The notes beneath the pieces are model-generated. The model worked only from the letters and a program-made list of their open reading frames with translations. It had not been told where the DNA came from and did not search any database. From Yamadazyma tenuis (taxonomy: Eukaryota; Ascomycota; Pichiomycetes; Serinales; Debaryomycetaceae): a stretch of 64,000 nucleotides of DNA. The first letter of the stretch is position 1. Each line of letters opens with the position of its first letter. Shown here in pieces: positions 39,313 through 49,863 of the stretch. The stretch lies in assembly GCF_029203305.1 (NCBI RefSeq), contig NC_089461.1, forward strand, positions 62,001 through 126,000, given 5' to 3'. Both the position numbers and the translations under genes were made by a program.

Positions 39313-42300
39313 TTAAGCGTCAGGTACACGGAAATTTGTCCGTTGACCTTCTAAATACACATTGTCTAAAATACGTTCAAGCTCATGGGATTTCTGGAGC
39401 TCAAGGTATTTTTTGAACAATTTAAGGGCAAATTTGGCGTCTTCAATGGAGTCGTGGTTTCCCACCTGGACTTTCTTTCCGAGAACCGCATATGACAAGA
39501 ACTTAAGTGAAAGTCTTCGGCGAAACTCAGAGAGGAAGTAGAGCTCCGAAGTGTCTCTAATCTGGTTCTTGGGAACATGTATGTTGATTGTACGGAAGTC
39601 ATTCTGTAATCCATGACCAACAAACACACACGAAAGGTTGAGTAACAACCATAATCTTCTGTAGCTGGTTTGAAGTGTCACCAAGTTTTTGGTGGAGTTG
39701 ATGGGGTCCAAGTCGCCCGGTTCAATTCCTGAGAAGGACGTGATATAATCCTTGATTGGTTGGGTATGAATGATGTAGTCATCGATGAAAGGAATCTCAT
39801 CTTGATCAATGACGGAGATTCTAGCCAAACTCATCTTCTTAGGCTGAATTAGATTCTTGAACCCATTTGAGCTGATTTCCACCTTCTCATCCTCAAGAAT
39901 TACAAACTCGGCGTCAATGGCTATCAAGCTGCCTGGTTGGGGTGCATTACTCTTGGTTAAAAGCTTGTACTGCTTGATGTAGTCTTCGCGAATGGTCAAG
40001 GCAAAGTGATCTCTGTACAAAATTGAGTCATCAATATGGGGGTAATCCTGCTCACTCACGGTATATAGAGAGTCACATTGTATATCCTGGTACACGATGA
40101 CCAATGGTTTTTTGTTGTTCTGTTGGAAATTAAGCACTTCTTCCTCTTCGATTTCTCTCACCAAGAAATCATTAAATAGGTACCATTTATCTCCGATATT
40201 CACAAACGAGATCAAGTTGTGGTTACCAATGGAGGTCTCTGGACCATTGTTAATTTCAGCAACATAACCCAAAAGTTTATAGGTACCAGAGTTGTTGGGA
40301 GATTTAGAGAACGTGAAGAAGTTCTGGTTCTTAGTGGTGTAGATGTGCTGACTGAGCCAACCTGGGCTCAATTGGCGGAAATCTCGATTATTGAGGTTGA
40401 CATTTATCGACAAGACCTTTGGAAGTTCGACTATGTTGGTCATTGTATAGTTTAAGTATTCCACAATGGACAAATCGGTATTATGCATGGGGAACAAGTT
40501 GATATTAGGAAACACACTTACTTGGTCTCCGACCAAGCATTTGATGAGAATTAACGAACCGAAATCTTTCCAGAAAGAGCTTTGACGGTGGAAATCATCA
40601 AGTAGCTTAGCCAAAAAGAAGGAATTGAATTTCAAGATCTTATTTTTCAAGGATTGGGAGTTGACAGACTTGAGATCATCGCAATTCAACAAATCAGGGG
40701 GTGCCAAAGTGTTGAGAAACTCAGAAAAGTTGGAAATTTTGACATTTTTACCCTTGGACTTATTGAGCATATCGAAAAGGTATCCCAACTCGTTCAAAAG
40801 AGAGGATCCCTTGAAATTTTTGTTTTCTATTATTGTCACAGCATCATTAGGAAGCCACTCATTAAAGAGATTCTTCAACACCAAATTCTGAAAGTTAGGT
40901 TGATACTTATACACTTGAAGAATTGAGTTCAAATATGAGTTGTCGAGGTTATTTTCCAAGCCACTGTAAGAAGTTTTATTGAAAAGTTCAAAGTTGAAAT
41001 CCTCAATACCAAATTTGGAATATTTGATTAACAATTTGGCATAGCAATTGGGGATTTTGGTGAACACCGAATCATCAAATTTGGATGTACTATCACTTAT
41101 GAATGGGATCTTACTGGAATCACTGGATTTCTTCAAAGGGTAATACTTGTTGAAGTTGGAATCAAACTTATTTTCCATGAACTTCAAATATGGTACATCT
41201 GGGTCATACGTAAGAGGGAGCTTGCTGAGCTCTTTGGTAAAGATCAAGTTGGAACCATAGTTAGATAGCAATAAATCTTTATAATAAGGCATTCCCACTA
41301 TGTTCAAAGGAATATCATGTTTATCTATAGGAATATTCCTTGATGGATCCTCTATGTTAGAGGACCCTTCCAATTCCATAGGAAAGTTGACAAATCGTTT
41401 ACTGTCGTTGAAACTCCATAATATCAAGTTGTTGAAACTGTCGTTGAAACTAATAAACTCTCCGTTGTTACTCATTTTCAAGTTGGAGATATAGTTGGAA
41501 CTATTTATCAAATCCACTTGGTACAATTGGAATTTCAGCTGGTCAAAGATGTCCAAAAACTGCAAATTTCCCGATTTTGACCCAATGAGCACCAAATTGG
41601 GAAGCTTGGGGTGGAACTTGACAAAGGAAGGGCCAAAGGGGAACGGGATTGGTGCCAATAGTTTCATCATTCGTAAGTCGTACAAGTTAACCAATGGATC
41701 CACAAAGAACGAATTGTGTCTAAGAGAGTAGCCCGACGTGACGAGATAGTTCCCATTGATGTCCATGTCACTCAAGCCGTTGTTATGGCCTAGGAATTCC
41801 TTGATCACCTTCTTGGTTTGTGGGTCAAACAAGTTGACAGAACCATCCATTTTTCCCAACGTCAAGAACTTCGACAGATGGTTGATGAATGACAAGTTTT
41901 CGTTGAAGCCAAGGTCCTCATACACCTTGGGGTCGAGGAGATTGATCTTGAAAAGTCCGTGGGTCTTGTTCACTATCAATTCATTGTTAAGATCATTTAA
42001 TGCCATGCAGTTGAACCCCGAGTAATGAGGATTCAAATGGGAGTTGATACTGCCGAGAGGAACCCCTCGTTTGTTGTTTATGTTAATATTGTTCAAGGAA
42101 AGTGAATACACTTTATTGGAGCCGGTGGCGATGTGGGAAACGGCTTCTGATCCAAGACTCGACTTGAACTTGGTGTAAGGATAGAGGGAGATTTGATCCC
42201 CGAATCCATTGGACACAGGAGTGTACCCCCCAACGTAGCCGTCATTGTCACCGGCCCAGAGCAAGTTGCTGTGGGAGTCGAATTCAACGGAGCTGATGGG

Positions 42301-42342
42301 GGTGTTTAAGGTGACTCTAAGGATCTCACTCCAGCCCTCCAT
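39313..42342 (-). CDS. PAN2: Pan2, catalytic subunit of the Pan2-Pan3 deadenylase
   Basis: 1009 aa. N-terminal WD40-like propeller (about 1-340), a linker for Pan3, a catalytically dead ubiquitin-hydrolase domain (about 430-780), and a C-terminal DEDD exonuclease. The exonuclease has AIDAEFV (catalytic D and E), GHGLQNDFRTINIHV (second D) and HDSIEDAKFALKL (H and D). Pan2 trims poly(A) tails early in mRNA decay. All four exonuclease residues are present. Divergent from the unknown gene at 42503 with 160 bp between starts. Confidence 0.95.
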   Translation of the reverse strand: MEGWSEILRVTLNTPISSVEFDSHSNLLWAGDNDGYVGGYTPVSNGFGDQISLYPYTKFKSSLGSEAVSHIATGSNKVYSLSLNNININNKRGVPLGSINSHLNPHYSGFNCMALNDLNNELIVNKTHGLFKINLLDPKVYEDLGFNENLSFINHLSKFLTLGKMDGSVNLFDPQTKKVIKEFLGHNNGLSDMDINGNYLVTSGYSLRHNSFFVDPLVNLYDLRMMKLLAPIPFPFGPSFVKFHPKLPNLVLIGSKSGNLQFLDIFDQLKFQLYQVDLINSSNYISNLKMSNNGEFISFNDSFNNLILWSFNDSKRFVNFPMELEGSSNIEDPSRNIPIDKHDIPLNIVGMPYYKDLLLSNYGSNLIFTKELSKLPLTYDPDVPYLKFMENKFDSNFNKYYPLKKSSDSSKIPFISDSTSKFDDSVFTKIPNCYAKLLIKYSKFGIEDFNFELFNKTSYSGLENNLDNSYLNSILQVYKYQPNFQNLVLKNLFNEWLPNDAVTIIENKNFKGSSLLNELGYLFDMLNKSKGKNVKISNFSEFLNTLAPPDLLNCDDLKSVNSQSLKNKILKFNSFFLAKLLDDFHRQSSFWKDFGSLILIKCLVGDQVSVFPNINLFPMHNTDLSIVEYLNYTMTNIVELPKVLSINVNLNNRDFRQLSPGWLSQHIYTTKNQNFFTFSKSPNNSGTYKLLGYVAEINNGPETSIGNHNLISFVNIGDKWYLFNDFLVREIEEEEVLNFQQNNKKPLVIVYQDIQCDSLYTVSEQDYPHIDDSILYRDHFALTIREDYIKQYKLLTKSNAPQPGSLIAIDAEFVILEDEKVEISSNGFKNLIQPKKMSLARISVIDQDEIPFIDDYIIHTQPIKDYITSFSGIEPGDLDPINSTKNLVTLQTSYRRLWLLLNLSCVFVGHGLQNDFRTINIHVPKNQIRDTSELYFLSEFRRRLSLKFLSYAVLGKKVQVGNHDSIEDAKFALKLFKKYLELQKSHELERILDNVYLEGQRTNFRVPDA

Positions 42343-42502
42343 GGTTTGTTGTGGTGGTTTTGTGGATTCGCACTTTCGTGAGAAGAGATGTGCGGGAAGA
42401 GGCCCTAACTTACTGCCCTAGTTTACCGCCGTGTCGCGCGAGCTATCGCTTCCCTCCAGCGGTTTACCAAAAACTTGCTGGATGTGAGAAAATGAAAAAT
42501 CA

Positions 42503-44548
42503 ATGTTGGAGGGAACTATTGACGAAACAAATGAACTCCTCCACAAACTAACAAAGGAGGTATTCCCAATGGTGTTCGAGTCATTCGAAACGCTACACAA
42601 CCGACTTAGCCGTCTTGAATCTCGTTTTAACGAACTCGACGAGAAGTCTTCATCTCATCCCAAACCACAGGTGGAGCTGCTGCCGGAACCTCCGATGAAA
42701 ACCCCAGAAAAGTCTCCCGAACCACCCAAAATACCTGTCATAAACGTTGAACCACAAACGAATACCCAGAACGGTATACTTGAGTTTGTAGACGGAGAAA
42801 TTTCTGTGGTTGACGGACAGCCGGTTAGCATCGAGGTGCAACAATGGCCAGGGCAGTATATATCACCCGGAGAAACAGTGATGGATTTGACAAGAAAACT
42901 TCAGTTTTGCCTCGTGAACGGAAATGTGTATGTACAACAACGGCTCGATACGAACGGAAACATTTGTTTCTATCGAGATTTTGGCCATCGGCTTCTGGAT
43001 GAGCATGTCTATAAAAGCCTTTTGAATGGAGGTTTCCAGGCCAAGTACATCAAATACAATGAAGATGCAAACAAAATCACCGACTCGATGACGGATCAGC
43101 TTGCGAAGCGTGGGTACACTAAGTTACTCTTAAATTTATCTGCTGGATATCGCATCGATGATCTCGAAGATATCTTCAAGTTTTTCAACGTGGAGGACGA
43201 GCAATACGAGCTGGCATGTGCAATGTACCACACCTTATCATTTCAACAAGTGAAGTGGCCCGAAGTACGGTTCACGGAGGAAGGAATGCAGTCTCTTATG
43301 GTGGATCTTTTCAATCTCAAGTTCTCTCAGTATGTGCAAGACGACCAGATCTACGACTTTGTGACGCCACACGTGATTCAGAAGTATTTGATGGAACCGT
43401 CGCCTGATATCAGTGCCATTCGTTTAAGCTCATATATCCCGATTCCGAAGCCCTCACACCCCACCGTGTACGACTGGGACCAGATTTTGATGAAAGTGTA
43501 CTTGCGCAGCAAATATCCTAAACGGGCCAAGGAGTTCTTCATTAAGTATATGGACCAAATGGCCATTCGGAACCGTGAAATGTCTCGTCCGGGAGAGAAT
43601 TTCGAGAACTTTTACCGGGTGGTGCTTATGCTCCAGACCAATTTGGACGAGCTAATGAAAACTAGTTCTGAAGTCATAGTTCTCCTTCTGAAGCTTTGGA
43701 GTTGTTTCCAGTTCGAGATTCAGTACTGGACGGTTTTTGATGACCAGTTCAAGGAGTTCAGCAAGTTTAAAGATATTTGTGACCTGACGCTCTACTCGTC
43801 ACCGCTCGTGATGTGGGGCTACCATCTCCCAGACGAATGGGTTGACTTTTTAGAGGAACTAGTGAGTGTGGTGGAGAACCTGAAAGATGCGTTGAAGGTA
43901 GGATTTTTATCCGATTTACAGGCCTTTGTTGGGTGGAAGGACCCGGTGGAGGTGGAAGAGCTCGGACCTGATGATACCACTGCCATCAGACGTGAGCTCA
44001 TGGATGACCAAGTTTTGCAGCCATTCTACAAACGATACAGTTGGCAAAACTCCAAGTACTGGGATAAGTACTGTACTGATAGTCTTTTCTATTTGGTGTA
44101 CCTGAGTGCAGACCATGTCGAAGGGCTGCTTCTGCCGGCCATCACCCGGTACTACTTCAGGCACCTCCGGCATGAGTTACTTGAGTATTTGAATCTCTTT
44201 CCGGCAGTGGTGACGTTTGTGGTGATGGAACTCAAAGACGATAATCCACACTGGGACGTGGAGTATTTGAAACTGGAGATCTTGGTGTTGGCAGCTTACT
44301 TGCTTGCGGGCAGCGGAAGTACCACCAAGTTGTTTACACGGATGTGTACCTATTTTAATACCTTCAATTATCCGGGGTACATTGCGGGTCGGGTGAATGT
44401 GGAGGAAGAAATGGTACAGATGCTTGGGGACTACGCAGTAGAAGCGGCGGACGAGTTGGTGCGGTACGCAGACCAAATGTGCATGGAGAAGCAGGGGGTG
44501 GTGGACGTGCGGATCCGGGTGAGAACAGTACCGTTCCGGCTGCAATAG
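42503..44548 (+). CDS. Uncharacterised 681-aa protein
   Basis: Not recognised. A clean ATG-started frame of normal codon use. The N terminus (about 5-50) is a predicted coiled coil with heptads of Leu/Ile (LLHKLTKEVF, LHNRLSRLESRFNEL). A Pro/Glu-rich linker (about 50-80) follows, and then a long folded region of acidic-aromatic helices up to the end (for example LLLKLWSCFQFEIQYWTVF, CTDSLFYLVYLSADHVEGLL). No signal peptide, clear membrane span, zinc or nucleotide motif. It may be specific to Candida-type yeasts. Structure prediction and a profile search would be the way to place it. Confidence 0.8.
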   Translation: MLEGTIDETNELLHKLTKEVFPMVFESFETLHNRLSRLESRFNELDEKSSSHPKPQVELLPEPPMKTPEKSPEPPKIPVINVEPQTNTQNGILEFVDGEISVVDGQPVSIEVQQWPGQYISPGETVMDLTRKLQFCLVNGNVYVQQRLDTNGNICFYRDFGHRLLDEHVYKSLLNGGFQAKYIKYNEDANKITDSMTDQLAKRGYTKLLLNLSAGYRIDDLEDIFKFFNVEDEQYELACAMYHTLSFQQVKWPEVRFTEEGMQSLMVDLFNLKFSQYVQDDQIYDFVTPHVIQKYLMEPSPDISAIRLSSYIPIPKPSHPTVYDWDQILMKVYLRSKYPKRAKEFFIKYMDQMAIRNREMSRPGENFENFYRVVLMLQTNLDELMKTSSEVIVLLLKLWSCFQFEIQYWTVFDDQFKEFSKFKDICDLTLYSSPLVMWGYHLPDEWVDFLEELVSVVENLKDALKVGFLSDLQAFVGWKDPVEVEELGPDDTTAIRRELMDDQVLQPFYKRYSWQNSKYWDKYCTDSLFYLVYLSADHVEGLLLPAITRYYFRHLRHELLEYLNLFPAVVTFVVMELKDDNPHWDVEYLKLEILVLAAYLLAGSGSTTKLFTRMCTYFNTFNYPGYIAGRVNVEEEMVQMLGDYAVEAADELVRYADQMCMEKQGVVDVRIRVRTVPFRLQ

Positions 44549-44940
44549 ATATAACTACTAGTCACTATTGTTTATTGCGGGTCCACACGGGTCACCGCAC
44601 GGGTACGCGCAACCTTTTGCAGCAATCAAACAACTGTCATCCACGAGTTTTGCCCCTTACACCCACATCGGAACCACCAACGTCAAACATACGCTAATGT
44701 ATGACCACGGCGGCTCGTGTAAGACCTTCGCATACCGCGTTGCCACTAACAACAAAGCCTCAAGCTCAAACGTCATTTATTTGTCATTTCACGACGCTCC
44801 ACAAAAAACAAATTAAATTGAGATCCTTATCAATAAACAAATATATAAGGTACAAAACCCCAGTTGTTTTTTTTTTGTTTAGGCTCCCAGTGTTTTTAAT
44901 ATTTTTTTTCTGAAAACACACCCAATTCAACCACTTCCCA
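44549..44940. other. Intergenic, 42503 gene to 44941 gene
   Basis: 392 bp. Short frames in all phases without features. A T-rich tract (about 44868-44912) directly precedes the next gene. The TTTGTTTAG at about 44874-44882 resembles a 3' splice site, so an upstream non-coding exon is possible but unsupported. Confidence 0.5.
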
Positions 44941-45381
44941 ATGTTCAAACTAGGCTTCTTGTCGTCGATATTCACTCCTTCCAATAAATCTGGACACCCT
45001 GTTATCGACCTGGGTGATATCCCCAAGACGTTTTCCGTGGCCTCGAGAACTGACCCCAGAAAACACCTCAAGATCTCAATGGAAAACACCTTCGATGAAG
45101 ACTTTGTCAACATCAACATGAGAGAGATGTCGTACGCCGAGGCTGCTCATGTGGGATTGTCGAAGCCCAGTACCTCCAGGGGTACCGGCACGGGATCTGC
45201 GGCCACTGGTACCAGGGGTGATGTGGTGTCCGCTCGTTCCCGGACCTTGAAGCGGGATGAACTTGATGACGATGGGGATGACTTGCCGGAGAAGTTGAAG
45301 TCGAGTATCCATTATAAAAAACATAAACAGTATAAGAAGAACGAGAAGAAGAGAAAAATGAAGACCAAGAGGAGATACTAG
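44941..45381 (+). CDS. Uncharacterised 146-aa basic protein
   Basis: Not recognised. N-terminal part: MFKLGFLSSIFTPSNKS, then HPVIDLGDIPKTFSVASR. A Gly/Thr/Ser-rich middle leads to a strongly basic tail (about 120-146, KKHKQYKKNEKKRKMKTKRR). The tail suggests a nuclear or nucleolar location or RNA binding. It is followed within about 240 bp by the nucleolar helicase gene DBP3 on the same strand. Expression or conservation data would confirm it. Confidence 0.6.
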   Translation: MFKLGFLSSIFTPSNKSGHPVIDLGDIPKTFSVASRTDPRKHLKISMENTFDEDFVNINMREMSYAEAAHVGLSKPSTSRGTGTGSAATGTRGDVVSARSRTLKRDELDDDGDDLPEKLKSSIHYKKHKQYKKNEKKRKMKTKRRY

Positions 45382-45618
45382 ATATGAATATACAAATACA
45401 CTGGACCCCACCTGGAGGCCGCCATGGCTTAGCCTCCCCTGAGTAGAACACGGTCAACCTAGTTGTCCAACACAAGTCATTCCCGGAGTATTGCCTACTG
45501 TAATCTTGTTTTGCTGATCCGTGTTATGATAAGGAGCATTGTGGAACATGCCTCGAGATAAGCCATGTGCAGGACGGCCGTTTTGTGCCGGCGTGCAAAG
45601 TCGCGGAAAAATTGTGCG

Positions 45619-47157
45619 ATGAGAGATGAGGTAGACATGAAGAGACAACTGGAAGAGTCCGACAGGGCCGTAAAGAGAGAGAAGAAGGAAAAGAAGGAAA
45701 AGAAGGAGAAGAGTGAAAAGAAAGAAAAGAAAGATAAGAGCCACAAAAAGGACAAAAAGGATAAGAAGGACAAGAGCCACAAAAAGGACAAAAAAGACAA
45801 GAAGCATAAGCAAGAAAACGCTGAAGAAGCATCTGTATCCATTGGTAGTATCCCTATCACGGCACCATCAGCCAAAGCTGATGTTGACAAGTTCCTTGAA
45901 GAAAACCAGGTTCATATCGAGAGCTCTTCGTCTTCTATTACCCCTGTTTTGTCGTTTGACCAAATGGACTTACATCCCGAATTGAGCAAATTGAAACAAT
46001 TCCCCAAACCTACCCCAATCCAGTCGGTTTCATGGCCATATTTGTTCAACCACCACGATGTTATCGGGGTGGCTGAAACTGGGTCCGGAAAGACGTTGGC
46101 GTTTGGTGTGCCCAGTTTACAGAAGCTTTTGTTGGAGCCCACTTCCGATTTAAAGGTTTTATGTGTGTCGCCCACCAGAGAATTGGCTATGCAAATTTAT
46201 GATAGCTTGGTCAAGTTGACCAAGAAGGTCAAGATCTCATGTATTTACGGGGGAGTCTCAAAACAAGACCAGATAGACAACTTGCACAACACCAACATCA
46301 TTATTGCGACTCCAGGAAGATTATTGGACTTGATTAACGACAACTATATCAATTTGTCCACTGTCAACTACCTTGTTTTGGACGAAGCCGACAGAATGTT
46401 GGACCAAGGATTCGAAAAGGATATTAAGACCATCATCTCGACCTTGCCTTCTGAAAGACAAACATTAATGTTCACTGCCACTTGGCCTGTAGAAGTGCAG
46501 AATTTGGCATCAAGTTTCTTGAAAAACCCGGTAAAAATCACCTTGGGAAACATCAGCAACGAGTTGAATGCTAATAAAAGAATCACCCAGATCGTTGAAG
46601 TAATTAACCCTTATGACAAGGAAAGAAAGTTACTGGATTTGTTGAGAAAGTACTCAAGAGACCATGACAAGATCTTGATTTTCGCCTTATACAAGAAGGA
46701 AGCTGCCAGAGTCGAGAACCAGTTGAAACGAAGCTATAGAATAAGTGCCATCCACGGAGACTTGAACCAATCTCAAAGAACCCAGGCTTTACAAGACTTT
46801 AAGACTGGTAAGTCGCAGATTCTTTTGGCTACAGATGTGGCTGCTCGTGGATTGGATATCCCCAACGTGACTTTGGTGATAAACTTGACGTTCCCATTGA
46901 CGATTGAAGATTATGTTCATAGAATTGGAAGAACCGGAAGAGCAGGAAAAACCGGTATTTCTCATACTTTGTTCACCGAGCACGAGAAGCATTTGAGTGG
47001 TGCCTTGTGTAATATTTTGAGAGGTGCTGACCAGGAAGTCCCTGAAGATTTGTTGAAGTTTGGGGGACACACAAAGAAAAAGGCCCATTCTGCTTATGGG
47101 GCTTTCTTTAAGGATGTGGACTTGACGAAGCAGGCCAAGAAGATTAAGTTTGATTAG
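45619..47157 (+). CDS. DBP3: DEAD-box RNA helicase Dbp3
   Basis: 512 aa from ATG 45619. A Lys-rich N-terminal extension ([14 protein letters not shown] repeats to about 60) precedes a full DEAD-box core: [28 protein letters not shown] (Asp255), TATWP (motif III), ARGLDIP and [13 protein letters not shown]. The KKDKK-type extension and spacing fit Dbp3, which acts in 60S assembly at ITS1 processing (A3 site). In-frame ATGs exist at 45565, 45619 and 45637; the middle one is chosen. Phe/Leu-rich minus-strand frames opposite the Lys tract are shadows. Confidence 0.92.
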   Translation: MRDEVDMKRQLEESDRAVKREKKEKKEKKEKSEKKEKKDKSHKKDKKDKKDKSHKKDKKDKKHKQENAEEASVSIGSIPITAPSAKADVDKFLEENQVHIESSSSSITPVLSFDQMDLHPELSKLKQFPKPTPIQSVSWPYLFNHHDVIGVAETGSGKTLAFGVPSLQKLLLEPTSDLKVLCVSPTRELAMQIYDSLVKLTKKVKISCIYGGVSKQDQIDNLHNTNIIIATPGRLLDLINDNYINLSTVNYLVLDEADRMLDQGFEKDIKTIISTLPSERQTLMFTATWPVEVQNLASSFLKNPVKITLGNISNELNANKRITQIVEVINPYDKERKLLDLLRKYSRDHDKILIFALYKKEAARVENQLKRSYRISAIHGDLNQSQRTQALQDFKTGKSQILLATDVAARGLDIPNVTLVINLTFPLTIEDYVHRIGRTGRAGKTGISHTLFTEHEKHLSGALCNILRGADQEVPEDLLKFGGHTKKKAHSAYGAFFKDVDLTKQAKKIKFD

Positions 47158-47491
47158 ACAATGTACGCTGAGAGAAAAGTAGACAAGCAATCGTAGACTC
47201 AACTGCAGGGAAAAATTCAAACTGCTCACATTCCAAATATAAACCAAAGTTGTAAAATAAAACCCCTGGGCGACCAGGTATCGTGTGCTGATCACCCCAT
47301 TGCTCTACCGTATTCCCTTTAAAGTTCTGTAGGCTTCTGCTGCTACGTGGAGGTTTTGTCGCGCGGTGTGCAGGCGCGCGCAGTTTCAAATCACCAGATG
47401 ATTTAAATTCATCACTAGCGAGCACATTGATCTGATACATCACTATTTAACCAGCAATAAAGTCTTTGTCTACCTTAGAATCACGTTAAAT
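47158..47491. other. Intergenic, DBP3 to ERO1
   Basis: 334 bp. A minus-strand GGTAGAGCA resembles part of a tRNA D-arm, but no T-arm or pairing acceptor stem is present. A GC-rich GCGCGCG patch lies near 47375. No gene seen. Confidence 0.5.
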
Positions 47492-49012
47492 ATGAATACC
47501 AGGTGGTGTATTATAGCATACTTGCTTACGTGCGTCTTGGGGTTCACACCGTTCTACTCGTCGGACTTCTGTTCCCAGACCATTACTAATGATTGTAATA
47601 CGACTTTTTCATATATCGACCAAATCAACGAAGACGTTTACCCCATCGTCAAAAGCTTGGCGGGGACGTCCTACTTCCGCTACTTCAAGATCAACTTTGA
47701 CAAGCAGTGCAAGTTCTGGAACGAAGAGCACTTCTGTCTGACTGAAAACTGTGCGGTTGAAATTTTGCCTCCAGGACAACATAACTGGGACGAAATTGTT
47801 TTGGACGATGCCAAGCCGGGCTACGACCACTTGGCCAAGTCCGGCGACTCCTGCGAAGACTTGGACTACTGCGAGTTGGACGACGACAGCAGTTGTGATT
47901 ATATCAACTTGGTTGACAATCCAGAGCGATTTACCGGGTATGGAGGCAAACAGGCTCATAATATTTGGCAGTCGATCTACGAGGAAAACTGCTTCAAGGA
48001 TGATGCTGATAAAGAATGTTCAACCAAGAAGTTGTTTTTCCGTGTGCTCAGTGGGATGCATGCGTCGATCTCAACCCATTTGTCTAACGAATACGTTGAC
48101 CCATTTGAGGAAGAGATGGAGTTCAGTCCCAACTTGAAGATATTCATGGAGCGCGTGGGTCAGTTCAACGATAGAATCTCGAACTTGTACTTTAACTACG
48201 GGTTGGTGAGTCAGGCGTTGGTCAAGTTGTTCAAAGACTATCCGGTGATTGAGTATTTGAAGCAGTCAGAGGAGTTGATTGAAAACGATGACGACTACTT
48301 GACATTATTCGGCGGCTTGGTGGAGATGTTGGAGAAGGAACAGATTTTCCAGTCAGCCTTGATCATTGAACCCGAATTGAAAAACGAGGTCAGAGCCAAG
48401 TTTAGAAACATCAGCTCGATCATGGATTGTGTAGGCTGCGACCGGTGCAGAATGTGGGGAAAGCTTCAGACCATCGGGTACGGTACTGCGTTCAAGATAT
48501 TGTTTGAAGACACCAACAACAGCAACTTGCGGTTCAGGAAAATTGAGATTGTATCGTTGATGAACACTTTCGACAGATTGTGCAAGTCTATAGAAGCCGT
48601 CAAGAACTTCAAGTCAATGTACTTGGAGCACCTTCAAGATGTAGAAAAGGGACTTGTACAACCAGGAGATTTCGACAAGAAGACGGAAAATAATGGTTTC
48701 AACTTCCCGTTCCTGGAGAATTCCAACGCTCTTAAGGAGAAAATTTCCCAGAAACAACTTCAACAGGAAGAAGAACCACTCAAACCCTCCAGAATCCAGC
48801 GGATCAAGAATGAATGGAAACAAGCATATAACGAGGTATTTGGTGCTCTCGTGTTTGTGTTAAGGTCATATAAGCATTTCCCGTTCATTATGGCCAGGAA
48901 GTTATTGATCAAGTTGAACTACTGGTGGGGATCTTTTGTGGGCTTGGACACCCACGAATTCTATGACGAGATACAGTTGGAACAAAACTACATGAATATA
49001 TTTCAAGAATAG
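47492..49012 (+). CDS. ERO1: ER thiol oxidase Ero1
   Basis: 506 aa. N-terminal signal peptide (about 1-17). Shuttle disulfide C82-x4-C87 (CxxxxC), the conserved NPERFTGYGGKQ, and the FAD-proximal active site CVGCDRC (C313, C316, C319) followed by RMWGKLQTIGYGTA. Ero1 reoxidises protein disulfide isomerase in the ER lumen and passes electrons through FAD to oxygen. The C-terminal tail is shorter than, but like, that of S. cerevisiae Ero1. Codon 83, inside the shuttle loop, is CTG. Confidence 0.96.
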   Translation: MNTRWCIIAYLLTCVLGFTPFYSSDFCSQTITNDCNTTFSYIDQINEDVYPIVKSLAGTSYFRYFKINFDKQCKFWNEEHFCLTENCAVEILPPGQHNWDEIVLDDAKPGYDHLAKSGDSCEDLDYCELDDDSSCDYINLVDNPERFTGYGGKQAHNIWQSIYEENCFKDDADKECSTKKLFFRVLSGMHASISTHLSNEYVDPFEEEMEFSPNLKIFMERVGQFNDRISNLYFNYGLVSQALVKLFKDYPVIEYLKQSEELIENDDDYLTLFGGLVEMLEKEQIFQSALIIEPELKNEVRAKFRNISSIMDCVGCDRCRMWGKLQTIGYGTAFKILFEDTNNSNLRFRKIEIVSLMNTFDRLCKSIEAVKNFKSMYLEHLQDVEKGLVQPGDFDKKTENNGFNFPFLENSNALKEKISQKQLQQEEEPLKPSRIQRIKNEWKQAYNEVFGALVFVLRSYKHFPFIMARKLLIKLNYWWGSFVGLDTHEFYDEIQLEQNYMNIFQE

Positions 49013-49121
49013 TGTACATAGATAGCATATATATATACCAGGTACAAACATAGATGAACCAAACAATTCCATTATTTTATTAATATACATACGGAAGATC
49101 CTACAGACCAGGCTAAAGACA

Positions 49122-49646
49122 TTACAACAACAAAGCAGCCAAACCAGCGAAACCAGCAGCACCAACAACAACCTTGTTGGCACCACCTTCATAGTCAGCA
49201 ACAGCAGCCACAGAGGAGTTGGAAGCAGAGTAGGTAGACAACAAAGTTGATTGAGCAGTAACAGTAGCTTCAACACCGGTAGACGCAGTGACAGTTGGAG
49301 TAGTGGTGATATCGACGTATTCAACTGCTTCAGAAGAGCTTGGGTAAACTTCAGCAGCAACAGCAGCTGGAGTAGAAGAGGTCTCAGTCAATGGGCACAC
49401 AGTGGTGTAGACAGTTTCAACACCGTCGACGGTGGTGGTGACCACAGAGGTGGTGACGGCTTTAGCAGCAACGGCAGAAGAAACCGGAGCAGCAGAAGAA
49501 GTAGTAGCAGCAGCAGCACAGCTTGGGTGACCAGAACACGAGGTGATGGTAGCAAGAGTGGTGTTTTCTTCTGTGACGGTGACGACATCAGAAGCAGCAA
49601 GGGCGGTGGCCACCAAGGCAAGAACGGACAAGAATTTGGATTGCAT
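49122..49646 (-). CDS. CCW12-like GPI-anchored cell-wall protein
   Basis: 174 aa. Signal peptide 1-18 (MQSKFLSVLALVATALAA), then a Thr/Ser/Ala/Val-rich wall domain. Cys37, Cys43 and Cys84 lie in TTLATITSCSGHPSC and VYTTVCPL, the pattern of Ccw12. N-glycosylation sequons are at Asn28 and Asn143. A GPI attachment region (GGAN, 154-157) is followed by a hydrophobic tail. Ccw12-type proteins are abundant, covalently wall-bound and needed for wall strength. The strongly biased codons and a TATA sequence fit high expression. Convergent with ERO1. Confidence 0.85.
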   Translation of the reverse strand: MQSKFLSVLALVATALAASDVVTVTEENTTLATITSCSGHPSCAAAATTSSAAPVSSAVAAKAVTTSVVTTTVDGVETVYTTVCPLTETSSTPAAVAAEVYPSSSEAVEYVDITTTPTVTASTGVEATVTAQSTLLSTYSASNSSVAAVADYEGGANKVVVGAAGFAGLAALLL

Positions 49647-49723
49647 TATGAATTTTTTTAAAGGAGCGACGGTAACTTGAAGGAGTTGATGAAAAGCGTC
49701 TAGAAATGGATAAACTCGAGGAC

Positions 49724-49730
49724 CTTTATA
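49724..49730 (-). promoter_or_regulatory. TATA box of CCW12-like gene
   Basis: Minus-strand TATAAAG, about 80 bp upstream of the start codon at 49646. Confidence 0.5.
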
Positions 49731-49863
49731 GTTTTTTGGGGTTCGACGCGATCAAGACGACGCGCCTAAGGTACAAGCGACCGCGTTCGCATACCAGGCG
49801 ATGGGTTCTTTGTTCCTGAAGGGGTGAGATCTAGAAGTAAGCTCGAGGTTATAGTTTTGTCGC

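Noticed and set aside
45454..45890. Leu/Phe/Ser-rich minus-strand frames that look like membrane proteins
   Set aside because: Antisense of the Lys-codon-rich N terminus of DBP3 (AAG repeats read as CTT/TTC).
47259..47325. Possible tRNA on the minus strand (GGTAGAGCA D-arm-like sequence)
   Set aside because: No T-arm GTTCRA sequence and no pairing acceptor stem.
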